A stretch of DNA of 64,000 bases from Incurvaria masculella (Eukaryota; Arthropoda; Insecta; Lepidoptera; Incurvariidae), in NCBI GenBank assembly GCA_946894095.1, contig OX335643.1, forward strand, positions 5,691,036 through 5,755,035. The letters run 5' to 3'. Of the stretch, positions 20,119-32,100 are shown one piece after another; the stretch's first letter is position 1; each line of letters starts with the position of its first letter. The position numbers were made by a program, and so were the translations under genes. The notes under the pieces are model-generated. The model did no database searches. It was not told the origin of the DNA and was given only the letters and a program-made list of their open reading frames with translations.

Positions 20119-20925
20119 CTATTAATTTATCAAGGTTCTCTGTGCAAACATTCCCATTCATTCTTATTCTACTACATCACGACAGATGCCATTTATAGCT
20201 CATCAGCACCAATATATTTATCAGAGAAAACGATAGTACCATAAAAATTTTACAAAATCGTATGCTATGTCGTAATCGTATTTTCCCGACCATTTGCAAA
20301 CCACGATTTTGTGGGCTTTGCAGGAATCCTACCATGGGCAAACAACGTTGGTGTGTAAGGCTAACAGGACGCTAATATGAGCTATAATGTACTGGACGGT
20401 TTCAAACTAAAGATTTGAAAAAAGACATTTCTGCTATCCCAATTATTTAAGATTTTGTATTATTAATTTAGTATAATAACCAAAACAATTTCAAAAGACA
20501 AACCCTTAATTTTCCGAAAGGGAATAATCACCCCTTGAAGTGACTGAACAAATGCACTGAAATGCATATTGAGTGCAGGAATAGAAACTGCATAGGAAAA
20601 CTTCAAATTGATGTCATATAAAATGTTTATTATTCACAATAATAATAATTACCTATGCTAACCTAAGAAATCTTATACCTCAAGCTACGTCCAAATTAAG
20701 AGGATATTGAGGTGATCAAGTTCCATACAATGGCTCGTGCCTCACTCCTCAGTCAAATAAAAAAATATTTTTCTGGAATTTTGCACATTAAATAAATCAA
20801 CTGAGAGCTACGTTTGTACGTTTTGGTTTTTTTGATAACCTAACGTGTACCCATGATATACGCCGATATATTTGCATACAAAATTATGGATACCTACATC
20901 ACGGATATATACGGTTATCAAAAAA
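20119..20925. other. AT-rich intergenic DNA, nothing recognised
   Basis: No coding frame and no matched repeat seen in this stretch. Confidence 0.5.
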
Positions 20926-21145
20926 AGGTGATAGGCCTAAACCCGCTCAGGTTGGTACCGCCGCATTGGATGAAACTAACATTGGTTGAAGCGGATATGA
21001 AAAATTGTCCATGTTTTTCATCCAGTTCAATGAAGCCGTGCTTATTAAGGTAAGGCCCTGGCATGGCACCTAATTCCTTCGGGAATGTGGTGTATTGGGC
21101 TAATATAATAACGCTAGTTGTGTGGTATTACACATCCATGTATTA
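20926..21145 (+). repeat. SINE body, truncated
   Basis: Contains cccgctcaggttggtaccg, catccagttcaatgaagccg, ccctggcatggcacctaatt and cacatccatgt, the shared body without a head. Confidence 0.75.
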
Positions 21146-21384
21146 CTTTGGAAAAGAAAAGATGGTAGATTTTCCGATAATAGAACAACAGTGAAGCACA
21201 GATGCATTAATTAAAAATCTGTAAAAAGAACAATATTGTACATTTTTACGGATTACCTGCTTTTTATTCATTTTTCTCTGGGATTTAAAAGGTTGACTGG
21301 AAGAAATAACTTCTAGTTGTAAGTCTACCTTTTTTAATTTGAAATGTATGGTTAATATCGCAGTTACTATTATGATATTAGCTT

Positions 21385-21535
21385 GACACACCACATTTTT
21401 AGGCGTTAGGTGCCATGCCAGGACCTTCACTTGGCAACCTTGAACTGGATGGAAAACTCGGATAATTTTTCATCGCCGCCTTGACCATCTTTCATCCAAT
21501 GCCAACCCGGGCGGGCCTAACACTACCACCCTACG
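21385..21535 (-). repeat. SINE body, truncated, reverse
   Basis: Reverse form of the shared body: acaccacatt, ggtgccatgccaggacctt, gaactggatggaaaac, caacccgggcgggcctaa. Confidence 0.75.
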
Positions 21536-21588
21536 GAACCACAAATAAAAAATATATCTTTTCATTGTCTTGCAGTATTAATTATAAC

Positions 21589-22065
21589 TTAAGGCCCTGG
21601 TACTAGCCAAATCGCAAAGTTAGACGAGGCACCCCAAGTTAACTAACTGAGTCTGACGATTATAAGTGTCATTCTTACAATATGATTCCTTGTCTAGGAA
21701 TCAACCTATTTTCGTTAATGTATATTTCCTTTTTCTATACAAAATACATTGCGGAAACGGTGTCCATTTCCGAACTTTTTTGACTAAATGTAGAAATCTA
21801 AAAGCAAATGGAATTTTTTGTTTATGCATTTATGCTGTTTTTGCTTATATCTAGAAATCGAATTACTTTCAGATTTCTAATGAGAAAAATCAACTTTTTT
21901 ATTTTTATTATTATTGAAATAAATTATGGAATCAAAAAATATTAACAATCCATTATAAGTCTGGAGTTCTATTTGGATTTGCTGAAGCGTTTCACAACAT
22001 ATTATTACATTTGTTAAAAAGTGCATTTGTATGGCGCGAGTAGTTGGCTAGTCCTAGCGCCTTAA
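21589..22065. mobile_element. piggyBac-type MITE, copy 1 (TTAA flanks)
   Basis: A 469-bp element between TTAA at 21589-21592 and 22062-22065. Ends GGCCCTGGTACTAGCCAA and, reversed, GGCGCTAGGACTAGCCAA. No coding capacity. A close relative in opposite orientation lies at 46868-47346. Confidence 0.85.
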
Positions 22066-22145
22066 TATTACAGCATTTTGTAATTGTATGGTCATCAACA
22101 TTCTAAATGCTACACTTCCGGTGAGAGGAAAAACAATCAGAGTGG

Positions 22146-22487
22146 TCAGTCTGAGTTCTCACCTAAATTGGCGTTTACGGCAAACCGATCGACTGGCGTT
22201 TTCTCCAAACTCCATACAAGTTTTTACTAGATATTCTGTGGTTTTACTTCTTCAAGCTGTCAAAGTCAAACGCGGACTTCCAATTTGTATGAAAACGCGG
22301 AGTGGACGTAAACCGCAACGTCGACGTATTTACGGCAACGTTGAGTAAGCTGTCAAATCAAGCTCGGGCTCGCAAATGTTAGTTCGCTTAACGCCCGCTG
22401 CGCGCGCTTTTCAATTTCTCCATACATTTGAAAACGCCAGTCGATCGGTTTGCCGTAACACCAATTTAGGTGACAACTGAGACTACC
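22146..22487. repeat. MITE with about 50-bp inverted ends
   Basis: The left arm runs from gtctgagttctcacctaaat through acggcaaaccgatcgactgg to cgtttt; the right arm is its reverse complement with few differences, ending gtgacaactgagac. The middle is GC-rich with cgcgg and cgacg words. No gene. Confidence 0.8.
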
Positions 22488-22815
22488 GGCTCAGAATCTC
22501 ATTAGCTGCTTGGCTTTCAGTTGAAAATTATAACCTAGTCTGCAACCCTCGGTTTGCAGACTAGTTTGATTAGGCATTAATATTATTATAAATGCAAAAA
22601 TGTGTTAGTTAGTTTGTCCTTTCACGCCGCAACAGAGCAACGGATCAATGTGGTTTTATGCCGAGATGATTTCTCTGATGAGATCTCTTAAATCTTGTCC
22701 CGAACAGACCAGTGTACCGCACCTAGTAGTTCAATACCATATGGATCTGAAGAAAATAAATTGTTAAGCTGTTTCCTCCTACCAGAAGTGTAACTTAATG
22801 AAATGACAGGGTATA

Positions 22816-23040
22816 TATTTTTTTAAAAGATTATTTTACCAAACTAAACAAACAAAAATACACCTAATATGCCAAGATCCGTAGAAACCGTCTTGTCTGG
22901 ATTAGTTCGAACTGGATTGCCAGATGCATATAAATATTTTTTTTAAAGATTAACTTACCATGAACAAAAATACATCTAATATGCCATGATCCATTAGAAA
23001 CCAGAATTTGCTCAGACTTGTTCGAACTGGGTTGCCGGAG
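22816..23040. repeat. Tandem direct repeat just after the CstF-77 stop codon
   Basis: Two diverged units of about 114 bp. Each has a T-run, aagatta..ttacca, then caaaaatacay, ctaatatgccawgatcc, agaaaccr and gttcgaactgg[ag]ttgcc. It lies where the 3' UTR of CstF-77 (minus strand) should be. Confidence 0.75.
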
Positions 23041-23045
23041 GCCGC

Positions 23046-23150
23046 TCACTTGACGCGCTTCTGCTGCCGCTGCCGATAGATGTCGTTGGCGGGGGGCGCC
23101 GCGTTGATTCCGTCCTCGTCATCGGAGTCATCGCCCGCCTTGCGGCGCCG
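23046..23150 (-). CDS. CSTF3: CstF-77 exon 19 with stop
   Basis: Acceptor cccgctgcag. Encodes [20 protein letters not shown] and [14 protein letters not shown], then TGA at 23048-23046. The basic tail is the conserved end of CstF-77. Confidence 0.93.
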   Translation of the reverse strand, partial: RRRKAGDDSDDEDGINAAPPANDIYRQRQQKRVK

Positions 23151-26100
23151 CTGCAGCGGGAAACGAAACATCAGTACGGGCCTATTCAAGACAGCAGCTA
23201 GACCTGCACTGTCAGAGAATTTATCACCACTTCAGTAATTTCCGATAGCCAAGAACCATAAAGGAATCAATGTTTACCTTGGATGCGACCGTGGTGATGC
23301 CTTCGTCGTCGACAATCCAGTGCACGGATCGCGCCAGATCAAACAGCTTCGTATCGCAGCCGTTCTCTTGCGTGGGTTGGGGCGCTGCAATCCAAACCAA
23401 TTGTATGTTTACTGAGAAAGTAGCTCGAATCATCAAAATATAAATTGCAGACGAATTTTAACAGGCTAGACTCTTGCTCATTCTTTATTGTTATGCAAAT
23501 ACATTTCCAAGCGGTGGTTTTAGTTGAAAAGGGAATCTTATTGAAGGAACAACTGGAAGGAGAGTAATTCACAATTTCATGAAATCAATGAAGGAGTACC
23601 ACAAGGATCTATTCTAGGACCGGTATCACACACAATGTTTGCCTTTTTCTAAATCTTATTGCTGTTTAATTCTGTCCTTTATGAGCCCTTTTTTTATGTA
23701 ACTGGACATGGATGGCTTATACCGAATTGACCGTCCAATATTAGCCCAACACACCACATGGTAACTAGGTGCCATGCCAGGACTTTCCTTGTATTGCTCG
23801 GCTACATTGAACTGGATGGAAAACATGGACAATTTTCATTGCCGCTTCGACCATCGGATATATTAAACTTATCCAACTGCTTCACCTAAGTGTGCCTATA
23901 CATGGCTAGATTCTACTAGATGGGAGATAAGAACAATTTTCATTCCCACTCCACACAACCTTAGTTCATACAATGTAACGGTACCAACCCCAGACGGGAT
24001 TAACTCAGCCACCTAGTGGAAGGGGACCTAAAGTTTTACGTGGAATCCGAACAGTTGAATGTTAGGTACGAGCGCAGATACATCCTCTCTGCGCAGCATT
24101 CTTTAAACATATTCCCTGTTACTAAAAACCCCAGATAATCTGAACAGTTATACAATGATTTTTCCTTTGCATTGACATGCAGTTTCGAATTTGAGAGAAA
24201 GAGACAAAGCATCATACAACTATTCAGACCATGATCTAGGTTTATCTGTAACAGGGACTGAAATTTGGGATTGGTTTTAAACCGTGTAGTAGCCGGCAAC
24301 GCGCAACTCGCTTCTCTTCAAGGTGACCTTGGTTTTTAAACTTGGTTTTATACTCACGCTTGTCGGGCAGCGAGATGCGACTGAAGAGGTCCATGAGCGC
24401 ATCGACGGCGACGTGCGGCCCGAGGAAGCAGTTCGGCGGAGGCATCAGCGTGCAGAGGTGGGCGGCGGCGGGTGGCAGAGGGAAAGTGCCTCCTATAAAA
24501 AAAAAACTTACTGCATGGTGTGGTCTCTTAGGAATAAGCAATACAAGATTCGATCAGAGGCCCTGGGCCTTACTTCACTAGAGGAGAGAAGAAAGCGAGG
24601 CGACTTAATAGAAACCTTCAAAATATTAAATGGACATTATGACGTACCTAAGCTAAAAGCTATGTATTCCCTGAACACTGACCAAAGACTTCGTGGACAT
24701 TCTCTGAAACTCAATCATAATAGCTTCAATTCCAACCCGAGGAAACAAATTTACAGAGCAGAAGTGAGCGGAAGTGTCGCGCCCAGGCGGCCTAGAAGGT
24801 ACCGCGACCAAATCAATGCAATTATTCGTAAAGGTCTGGTACATAGCACCAGTAATCGTAGAGCATGTATGAAAATATGTATGTCTGTACATGAAGCGAA
24901 AGAGTTGTGCTGTGATCGTACCGAATGGCGCTCTATCATCTCTGCCTCCCCCTCCGGGAAAGTGCCGTGACGGTTGCATCTATTAAAATACACAACATTT
25001 CTAAGCATTATCCGGTTAGCTGTCAATCGTGATTTCGCATCAATTGATGATGTGTGCTTAAATTCAATAGGTTCGTCACCTGTAAAACAGAAACAACTCG
25101 GACGTCACCTGGTATGGGATGCTCGCCGGGCAGCGGGTTAACCTTGGGCTTGTACGGGATCATCTGGCTGGTGTCCGGGCGTACGATGTCACGCGTCGCA
25201 TCCAAATCTCTGCAACAATTAACGATGCCGTTAAGATAGTCCTAGTGAAATAAACTTAGATTGTTAAGTGTGTGTGCCAATGGCTTCTTTTCACTGTTGA
25301 CATAGATTAAAAAGGAATGTATATGATAGTTCAATGTAGCCATGCTCTTAAATGGAATGTCCTGGCATGGTTCCTAATTGCTTCGGGCATTCGTTGTGTT
25401 GGGCTAATATGGCGTTGGGTGTGGTATTAGTCATCCATGTCCAGTTACATAAAACATAATCTGTGACACCACTTTTACTCTGTGTAAAAAATGTGAAAGA
25501 GACTGTCATAAAATGATCTATAAATTAATTAATAAAATGTGCAATATAGAAAAAAAATACAATTGCAAGCACAATTCAAATCAACAACAACAACAACACA
25601 AAGGTGGACTTATCACTAAGAGTGATTTCTTCCAGTCAATGTTTAGTGTGACGAGAGGCAATCTGCAGGCCTATTCATGGAATTCCGTAATCAGGAATTA
25701 GAAATCCTGAATCTAGAAAAGCGCTTTTATAAGGGTTTTCGAAGCAATTTTTTCGACGGAAAACCTTGATTAAATTTAAATACTATGCTCTGAAATCTTT
25801 TCGTCAAGAAAATGGCTTTGAAAACTGCTACAAAAGCGGTTATCTCGACTCAGGATTGCTGATTCCTCCGTAAGGAATTCCAGGAATAAACCTGCCGTAG
25901 GAGACAATAGAATTTGAGAGAAAAAAATCTCGCTTGCATCGCGATTTTGCTTCCGCGGGAGACCTAGCTTCGTCACCGTGCGGTAGCTTACTTCTGGCCG
26001 ATGATGACGGCGGCGAGCTCCGGCGAGATGCCGGCGAGCGGCCCGCCGAGCGCCCACGACTTGTTCGACATGCCGGCGACCTGGGACAAAGTGACACGTC

Positions 26101-29100
26101 ACTCAACTGCAGCGGTTCACACGCCGTAGAAATGAAAGGATATCTAGAAGGAGAAGTATAAGGCTGATATATATAGTCGTTACAGAATCAAAGGTTAACG
26201 AAAAGTAATACAGGAATCTTATTCTTACTTAATTGATGCTCTCAAACCGTTATACTCTTAATTTTCTGTAGGGGTAGCATTTAAAGGGATATTTTACTAT
26301 GTGATCAGCTCACTGCAGTTGTTTATGACAAAACGATTAATATTAAAATCAAACGTGCAAATTTTCCACAATGTTTTGTTGCCACTGGAGCAGAGCATCG
26401 ATTTAAGGTGGGCCTTCCCGCTTAACTCTCCATACAAACGTGGAAAGAAGATCATGCCCATATTTCTAGTCAGAGATCTAAAATTATACTCAAAATAACT
26501 TTATTTGATCGAACTAGATGTCTGATGACCATTGCATGTAAAATAGTGTTTGGTTTTTAAGTTATTAGGTCAGAAAGTTAGAATTTTTCGCGCGTTTTAT
26601 ACGATAACTTTCGAGGTGAATTACCGAGGGTCCCGTCACTACTGGCTTCAGCTTTTTCTCAAAAAGTATGTCTTTTTTAGCGAAAATAATAAGTTGGTGC
26701 ACATCTACATAAGTGTACCTATATTCGGAGACAGAATGCATGTATTTGTATTGTTTTTGTTTAGTTCAAAAGCTACAGAAAGAAAGTGCTACCTAGGGAC
26801 CAAGTAAGGCATTTTTATAAGTTAATACGAAAATAAATATAAAAAACCGGCCAAGTGCGAGTCGGACTCGCGCACGAAGGGTTCCGTACCATCGTATATT
26901 TAAGGAAATTACGGAACCTCGGTTGTGCTTTCTGAACTTCGCCTCTACCCGCTATTACCCTCATTTCCGAAGGAATTAGGTGACATGCCAGAATCTTCTA
27001 TTTACGACCACGGCTACATTGAACTGTATGGAAAACATGGACAATTTATTATTGCCGTTTCAACCATAGGTATTATCATCTCATGCGATGGTACCAATCG
27101 TAGGGAAAGGGCACCTATAGTTTAACATGGATCCAAACATCTCCCAACAAACTCGCATTCGTAACGAAATTCATTTATCCAATTCTGAAAAAGAAAGAAA
27201 GTGATTCATAAACGGGGCGGGGATTTGAACTCGCTACAAACATCCAATGCTGAATGTAACGATGAATATAAAAAAATATCATTAAATTGTTTTTTTTTTG
27301 TTCTCATTACAAAAGAAAATCTATATTTTTTTTATTAAAAGAGAGGAACTTCAATCGAGAATTGATACATGAAGAATAATGTAACTTAAGCAACGTGGAA
27401 AAATTATAATTTTATAATATGCATTACAAAGCCTATTTCAAAAAAATTAACAACAGTCGTCTCGATATGACAAATTATCAGATTCTAACCGTATTATGTG
27501 AAATCAACATAAATGTGTCTCCAAAAAACATCTACCCTTAATATAATCATATCATGAACATAATTGTATCATTTTGAAGCCCTTAAAATATCCAGGGTGG
27601 TTTGGTTACCATGATAAATCATTCGCTAGGTGCATAGCAGGTGAATAGGCAAAGGAGGCAAAATGAGGACCGAGTGCACGAAAGGATAAAAAATCAAAAT
27701 CAACGTCAACTCCAAGGGGTTTACTAAAAGTGACGTTTTCGAACATTGATTAACTCAGCCGTCCTTTCGTGCAATCGGGGCTAAGTTTGACGTTTAGTTA
27801 AATTTCGTACCATGCCAACTGGTATATTTTAGTTCACTTGACCGAATAACTCAATACCTACCAGCGAATGGTATGTTTTGCTGGTTCGGTTCCAGCCTTG
27901 CATTATATTCGTAAAGTAGTTCTTTTTACTGGGTTCTTTCTTTAATTAAAGTGTCCTTGCTTCACGGTCGATTATACGTACATACAAATCACATTCGTTG
28001 GAAAAAGATACGTCCTTCTTTTCTGTTTCTTATTTTTATAATGATAGTAATGATTCATTGTTTAGCCTTGAAAGTACCTTACAGTAGGTTTGTAGGTTAC
28101 CAGGTTTACTGGTTCCATAAAAAACTAACGTTGAAACTGAAAAAGCAATAATAAAAATATATGTATTTGAAAAATATGTTTTTTAATGTTTCTATAACTC
28201 TTTCCTTCATCGATTTGTGATTTCCCACATTTTCCCACCATAGACTTGCATGTGGATAGAAAATTGTTACACATAAGTGGATATATACGAGAATATATCA
28301 CTTATTGTTATCTATGCTATCTAGCATAGTTATGCTATCTAGGCCAAAAACGTCCTTTGCGTTTTTTTTAAACAGATAATGTATATAAACATTTTACGAT
28401 AAATGTTTTTGCCTACCTACCCATTGAAGCGATTGATAAAGCATTTTGAAAGATAAAAGCAATTTTATTTCATTTATTTATTCTACTTCTGGTAGTCAAA
28501 CTACACTAAGGGCCGAGTGCACGAAAGGACAAAAAAATAAAATCAACATCAATGTACGATAAAACACCACACTTTGTACAGACAGTATGGAAGGAACTCT
28601 ATGCGGTTCACTAAAAGTGACGTGTTTGAACATTGATTAACTCGGCCGTCTCTTCGTGCAATCGGGGCTAAGTCATGTCACAATTTGATTGATCCGCGGA
28701 TTCGATCAACCAGTGAAGGAGAACCCGCAAAGAAACTTCATACTTGCAATATTTATGTATGGTACTTGTTATGTTAACCCGCAAATATTGCGGCTTGTAG
28801 CCTAGTGGCGCGGGGACTGGCCTAGCGTACCAGAGGTCTGGGTTTAATTCCGACATGCACCACTGTCTTTCTCATTCCGAGTTCGATAAGTGCATTTCGT
28901 CAAGAATGCGAGCTGCTCCATGGTTCGGAATCCATGTAAAACTGTAGGTCCCTTTCCCCTACAAGATGGTAGGGTTTAAGCCCGCCCGGGTTGGTACCAT
29001 CGCATTGGATGAAAAGATGGTCGAAGCGGCAATAAAAATTGTCCGTGTTTTCCATCCAGTTCAATGGAGCCTCGCTCATAAAAGGGAAGGTTCTGGCATG

Positions 29101-32100
29101 GCACCTAATTCCTTAGGGAATCAGGTGTATTGGGCTAATATCTTAACGGTAGTTGTGTGGTATTAGCCATCCATGTCTGGTCGCATAAAAAAAATAGCTT
29201 AGATATTTTTTACAAAGCTTCTCTGTTCCATTACAGCAATAATGTGATGTTTCTAAAAATTCAATATTAGGTACGTTCAAAATATGTAGAGAGAGGTTTT
29301 TCCATCCAGTTCAACGTAGCCGTGCAGCATAAGTAAGGTCCTGGCATGGCACCTAGTTCTCATGTGGTGAGTTGGGCGAATATCATGTTAATCAATAGGT
29401 GTTGTATTGCGATCCATATACAGGTACTTACTAAAAAAACCAACTACTATTTGTATATTTCATAAAAGCCAATGAAAAATGTACTGATTTGACATGTATT
29501 TGTATGTAAATACAGTATTATATAATTTTATTTACAAATTAGTTAAAGCTATGCTATACGTTTGCTTTGTATATTACAAAAATGTATGTTTTTTAATATA
29601 TTCTTATGTTGTATCATATTAAATCTCTAATTTGCATATGGCGTAAATACCTACACACCGACTTCATGAATTATTGACGAAGCATCGTAAATATATCGCG
29701 CGTGAACAGAAGACGCCGCGCCGAACGCCCCACCGAACAAGAAGAATGGTCTGCGACCCATAGATAATATAATATTACTGCGTAATCCGCGACCAACTGC
29801 CGACGCGAGGCGAGCGTTCACCTATATAAAGTAGTCATAGACCTAGCGCGCAGCGTGTATAAAGTCTAGCACGTGTGAGCGAGAAAACTATCGAGCAGAC
29901 TGGCGTGCGGGGAGGCGGCGCGCGCGTCGCGGCGCGGGGGCCATACGCCGGGCTCAGCGAAGTGGGTGCGAGCGGGATAGACAATATAGATGTATGTTGT
30001 ATGGGGACCCCCTTTAATTCTAACTATTTCGTAATGTCTATGATTTGTTGTTCTAGCGGCAAGGGAAATACACACTCTGTGAAAATTCCAACTGTCTAGC
30101 TATCACGGTTTCTGAGATACAGCCCTGTGACAGACGGACAGACGGACGGACGGACGGACGGACGGACGGACGGACGGACAGCGGAGGCTTAGTAATAGGG
30201 TTCCGTTTTCACCCTTTGGGTACGGAACCCTAAAAAGCGTCACAGAAGAAAATGATAGATTTTACCACAGATAAAAAGGAAGGAGATATGGCATCTAGCG
30301 CGCCTCCCATGAGACCTGCGGTCTCCAATTTTGAAAAACAACCCAACTTTAAAATACAATGCATGCAAACATAGTTGCAGATGTATTGGAGGGTGTGTGT
30401 GGGTGGAAACTTGACAAACGATTTTTTAGTGGACATTCACGCGCGGTGGCGATGTTTCGACTGTGTGGCATACGACGCGCCGCCAGATTCCTATATGGTC
30501 ACTTTGGCCATACGGAGGGGATTCGATATCGTCCGCATGCCACTTCTCCTGCTTTTCTCTTCAGTGGATTTGACAGGCGCAAGCTATGATAAAGGGTTTG
30601 GTGGGCCTTCCCCGTTGTGAAAATCGCACCCACCTCCGTGTATCCGATGGACTTGAGCTCGGCGATGCTGCACGGGTACAGGTCCAGGAACTTGTATCTG
30701 TCGACGAGCTGCGCCGTCTCCTTGCCTTCGAACTCCTTTATCTGGGTTCAGTTCACAAACAGTCAGTTAACGTAGCTTGGGACAAAATTGCGTCTGATAC
30801 TTTCGGTCATTACACATTAATATTTATATAGTACGCGCCAAACTTAAATCTGCCTGGCGCATATAAAAAACGCTCTTGAGACAAGGGCATAGAGTACACG
30901 CGTTTCCATCCAGTTCAATGAAGCCGTGTCATGCAAGGAAGATACTGGCATGGCTCCGAGTTTCCATAAGTGAAAGTGCCATTAAACTGTCATGATTTTA
31001 ACCCACACGCCTCATGGAAACTAGGTTCCATGCTAGGACACAGATGAACAGTTAATCCAATTGAAACCAATAAAAAAAAGTTCATTCACAAAAAGTGCAC
31101 TCAATCAGACACGTACACATATCAGCTTTACGCTTCTAGCGTATGTAATATATTTTTTTGTTCTTTCATTTACTATGATCTGTCTCCTTTCTGGGACATT
31201 TAATACTAGGTTTTAATTAATTGGCATGCTCAGTATGTGTCCTTTGTAACATCTTACTTTTTTATTATAGCAATTTCAGTATGTCTTGAGGTATTTTCCA
31301 TTTTAGCCTACAATTTATTGGGTTTACTTTATTATTATTATTATATTTTATATACACTAGCAGCTACAAGCTGATGCGTGTATTTTAATTATTGAGTGCA
31401 CTGTATTCATATTTTTGCAAGTAAAGTTTTTTTTTTAAGTTTAGTTTTTATTTATTGCTTCACGTTTTTTATATTGGTCCAATTTGTTTTTAAAACTGTT
31501 CACTGAGTTAGCACTTATCACATCTTCTGGCAATTTATTCCAAGTGTCAACAACTCTGTTAGATAGGAAGTGCTTTCTCGGGTTTGAAGTAGTGTTATTG
31601 CGGTTAAGTTTCAAGGAGTTTCCTCGAAGTCTCTCATTAGTATTTTTTGTATACATTGATTTAAGACTCCTTCCATTCGATCCTTCGCTAAGTTGTTTGT
31701 ATGACATTTTATCCTCTTTTCATAGGTCTTAGTGTGTTGGATAATTTCTTGCCTGACTGTAGCAATCTGTAAGTCGTGATGTAGTTGTTCGTTCGTGATA
31801 TTTAACTGAATAAATAAATAATATGTTCGGTAAATATGGTAAAACCATTGACAGTTCACGTAACCTCAAAACCGACTAACCTTCTCGAGCGCGGCGCTCC
31901 GGCGCTTCTCTACCTTGACAATGCTCACAAGGTCGCCGATGTTGGACTCAAACTCGAGGAAGCGGTTCCAGATGTCCACCGAGCACTCCGGCTTGAGGCT
32001 GCCCGAAGTGAGAACCCGCTCGAAAAGCACCCGGGTGTTGTTGTCCTCTGGTGGGAGCGCAATTACGCACAATTCGTTCGGTTAAGGTGAAGATTAGAAA

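Noticed and set aside
22088..22348. Open frame of 86 codons
   Set aside because: It lies within the long-armed MITE and has no protein features.
28797..28860. Functional tRNA gene
   Set aside because: A- and B-box-like words are present but no cloverleaf can be drawn; it is the SINE head.
29866..30099. GC-rich open frames on both strands
   Set aside because: High GC lowers stop frequency by chance; no motifs, and half of it is the dispersed repeat.
30131..30181. Short regular repeats as a CRISPR array
   Set aside because: Simple tetranucleotide microsatellite in animal DNA.
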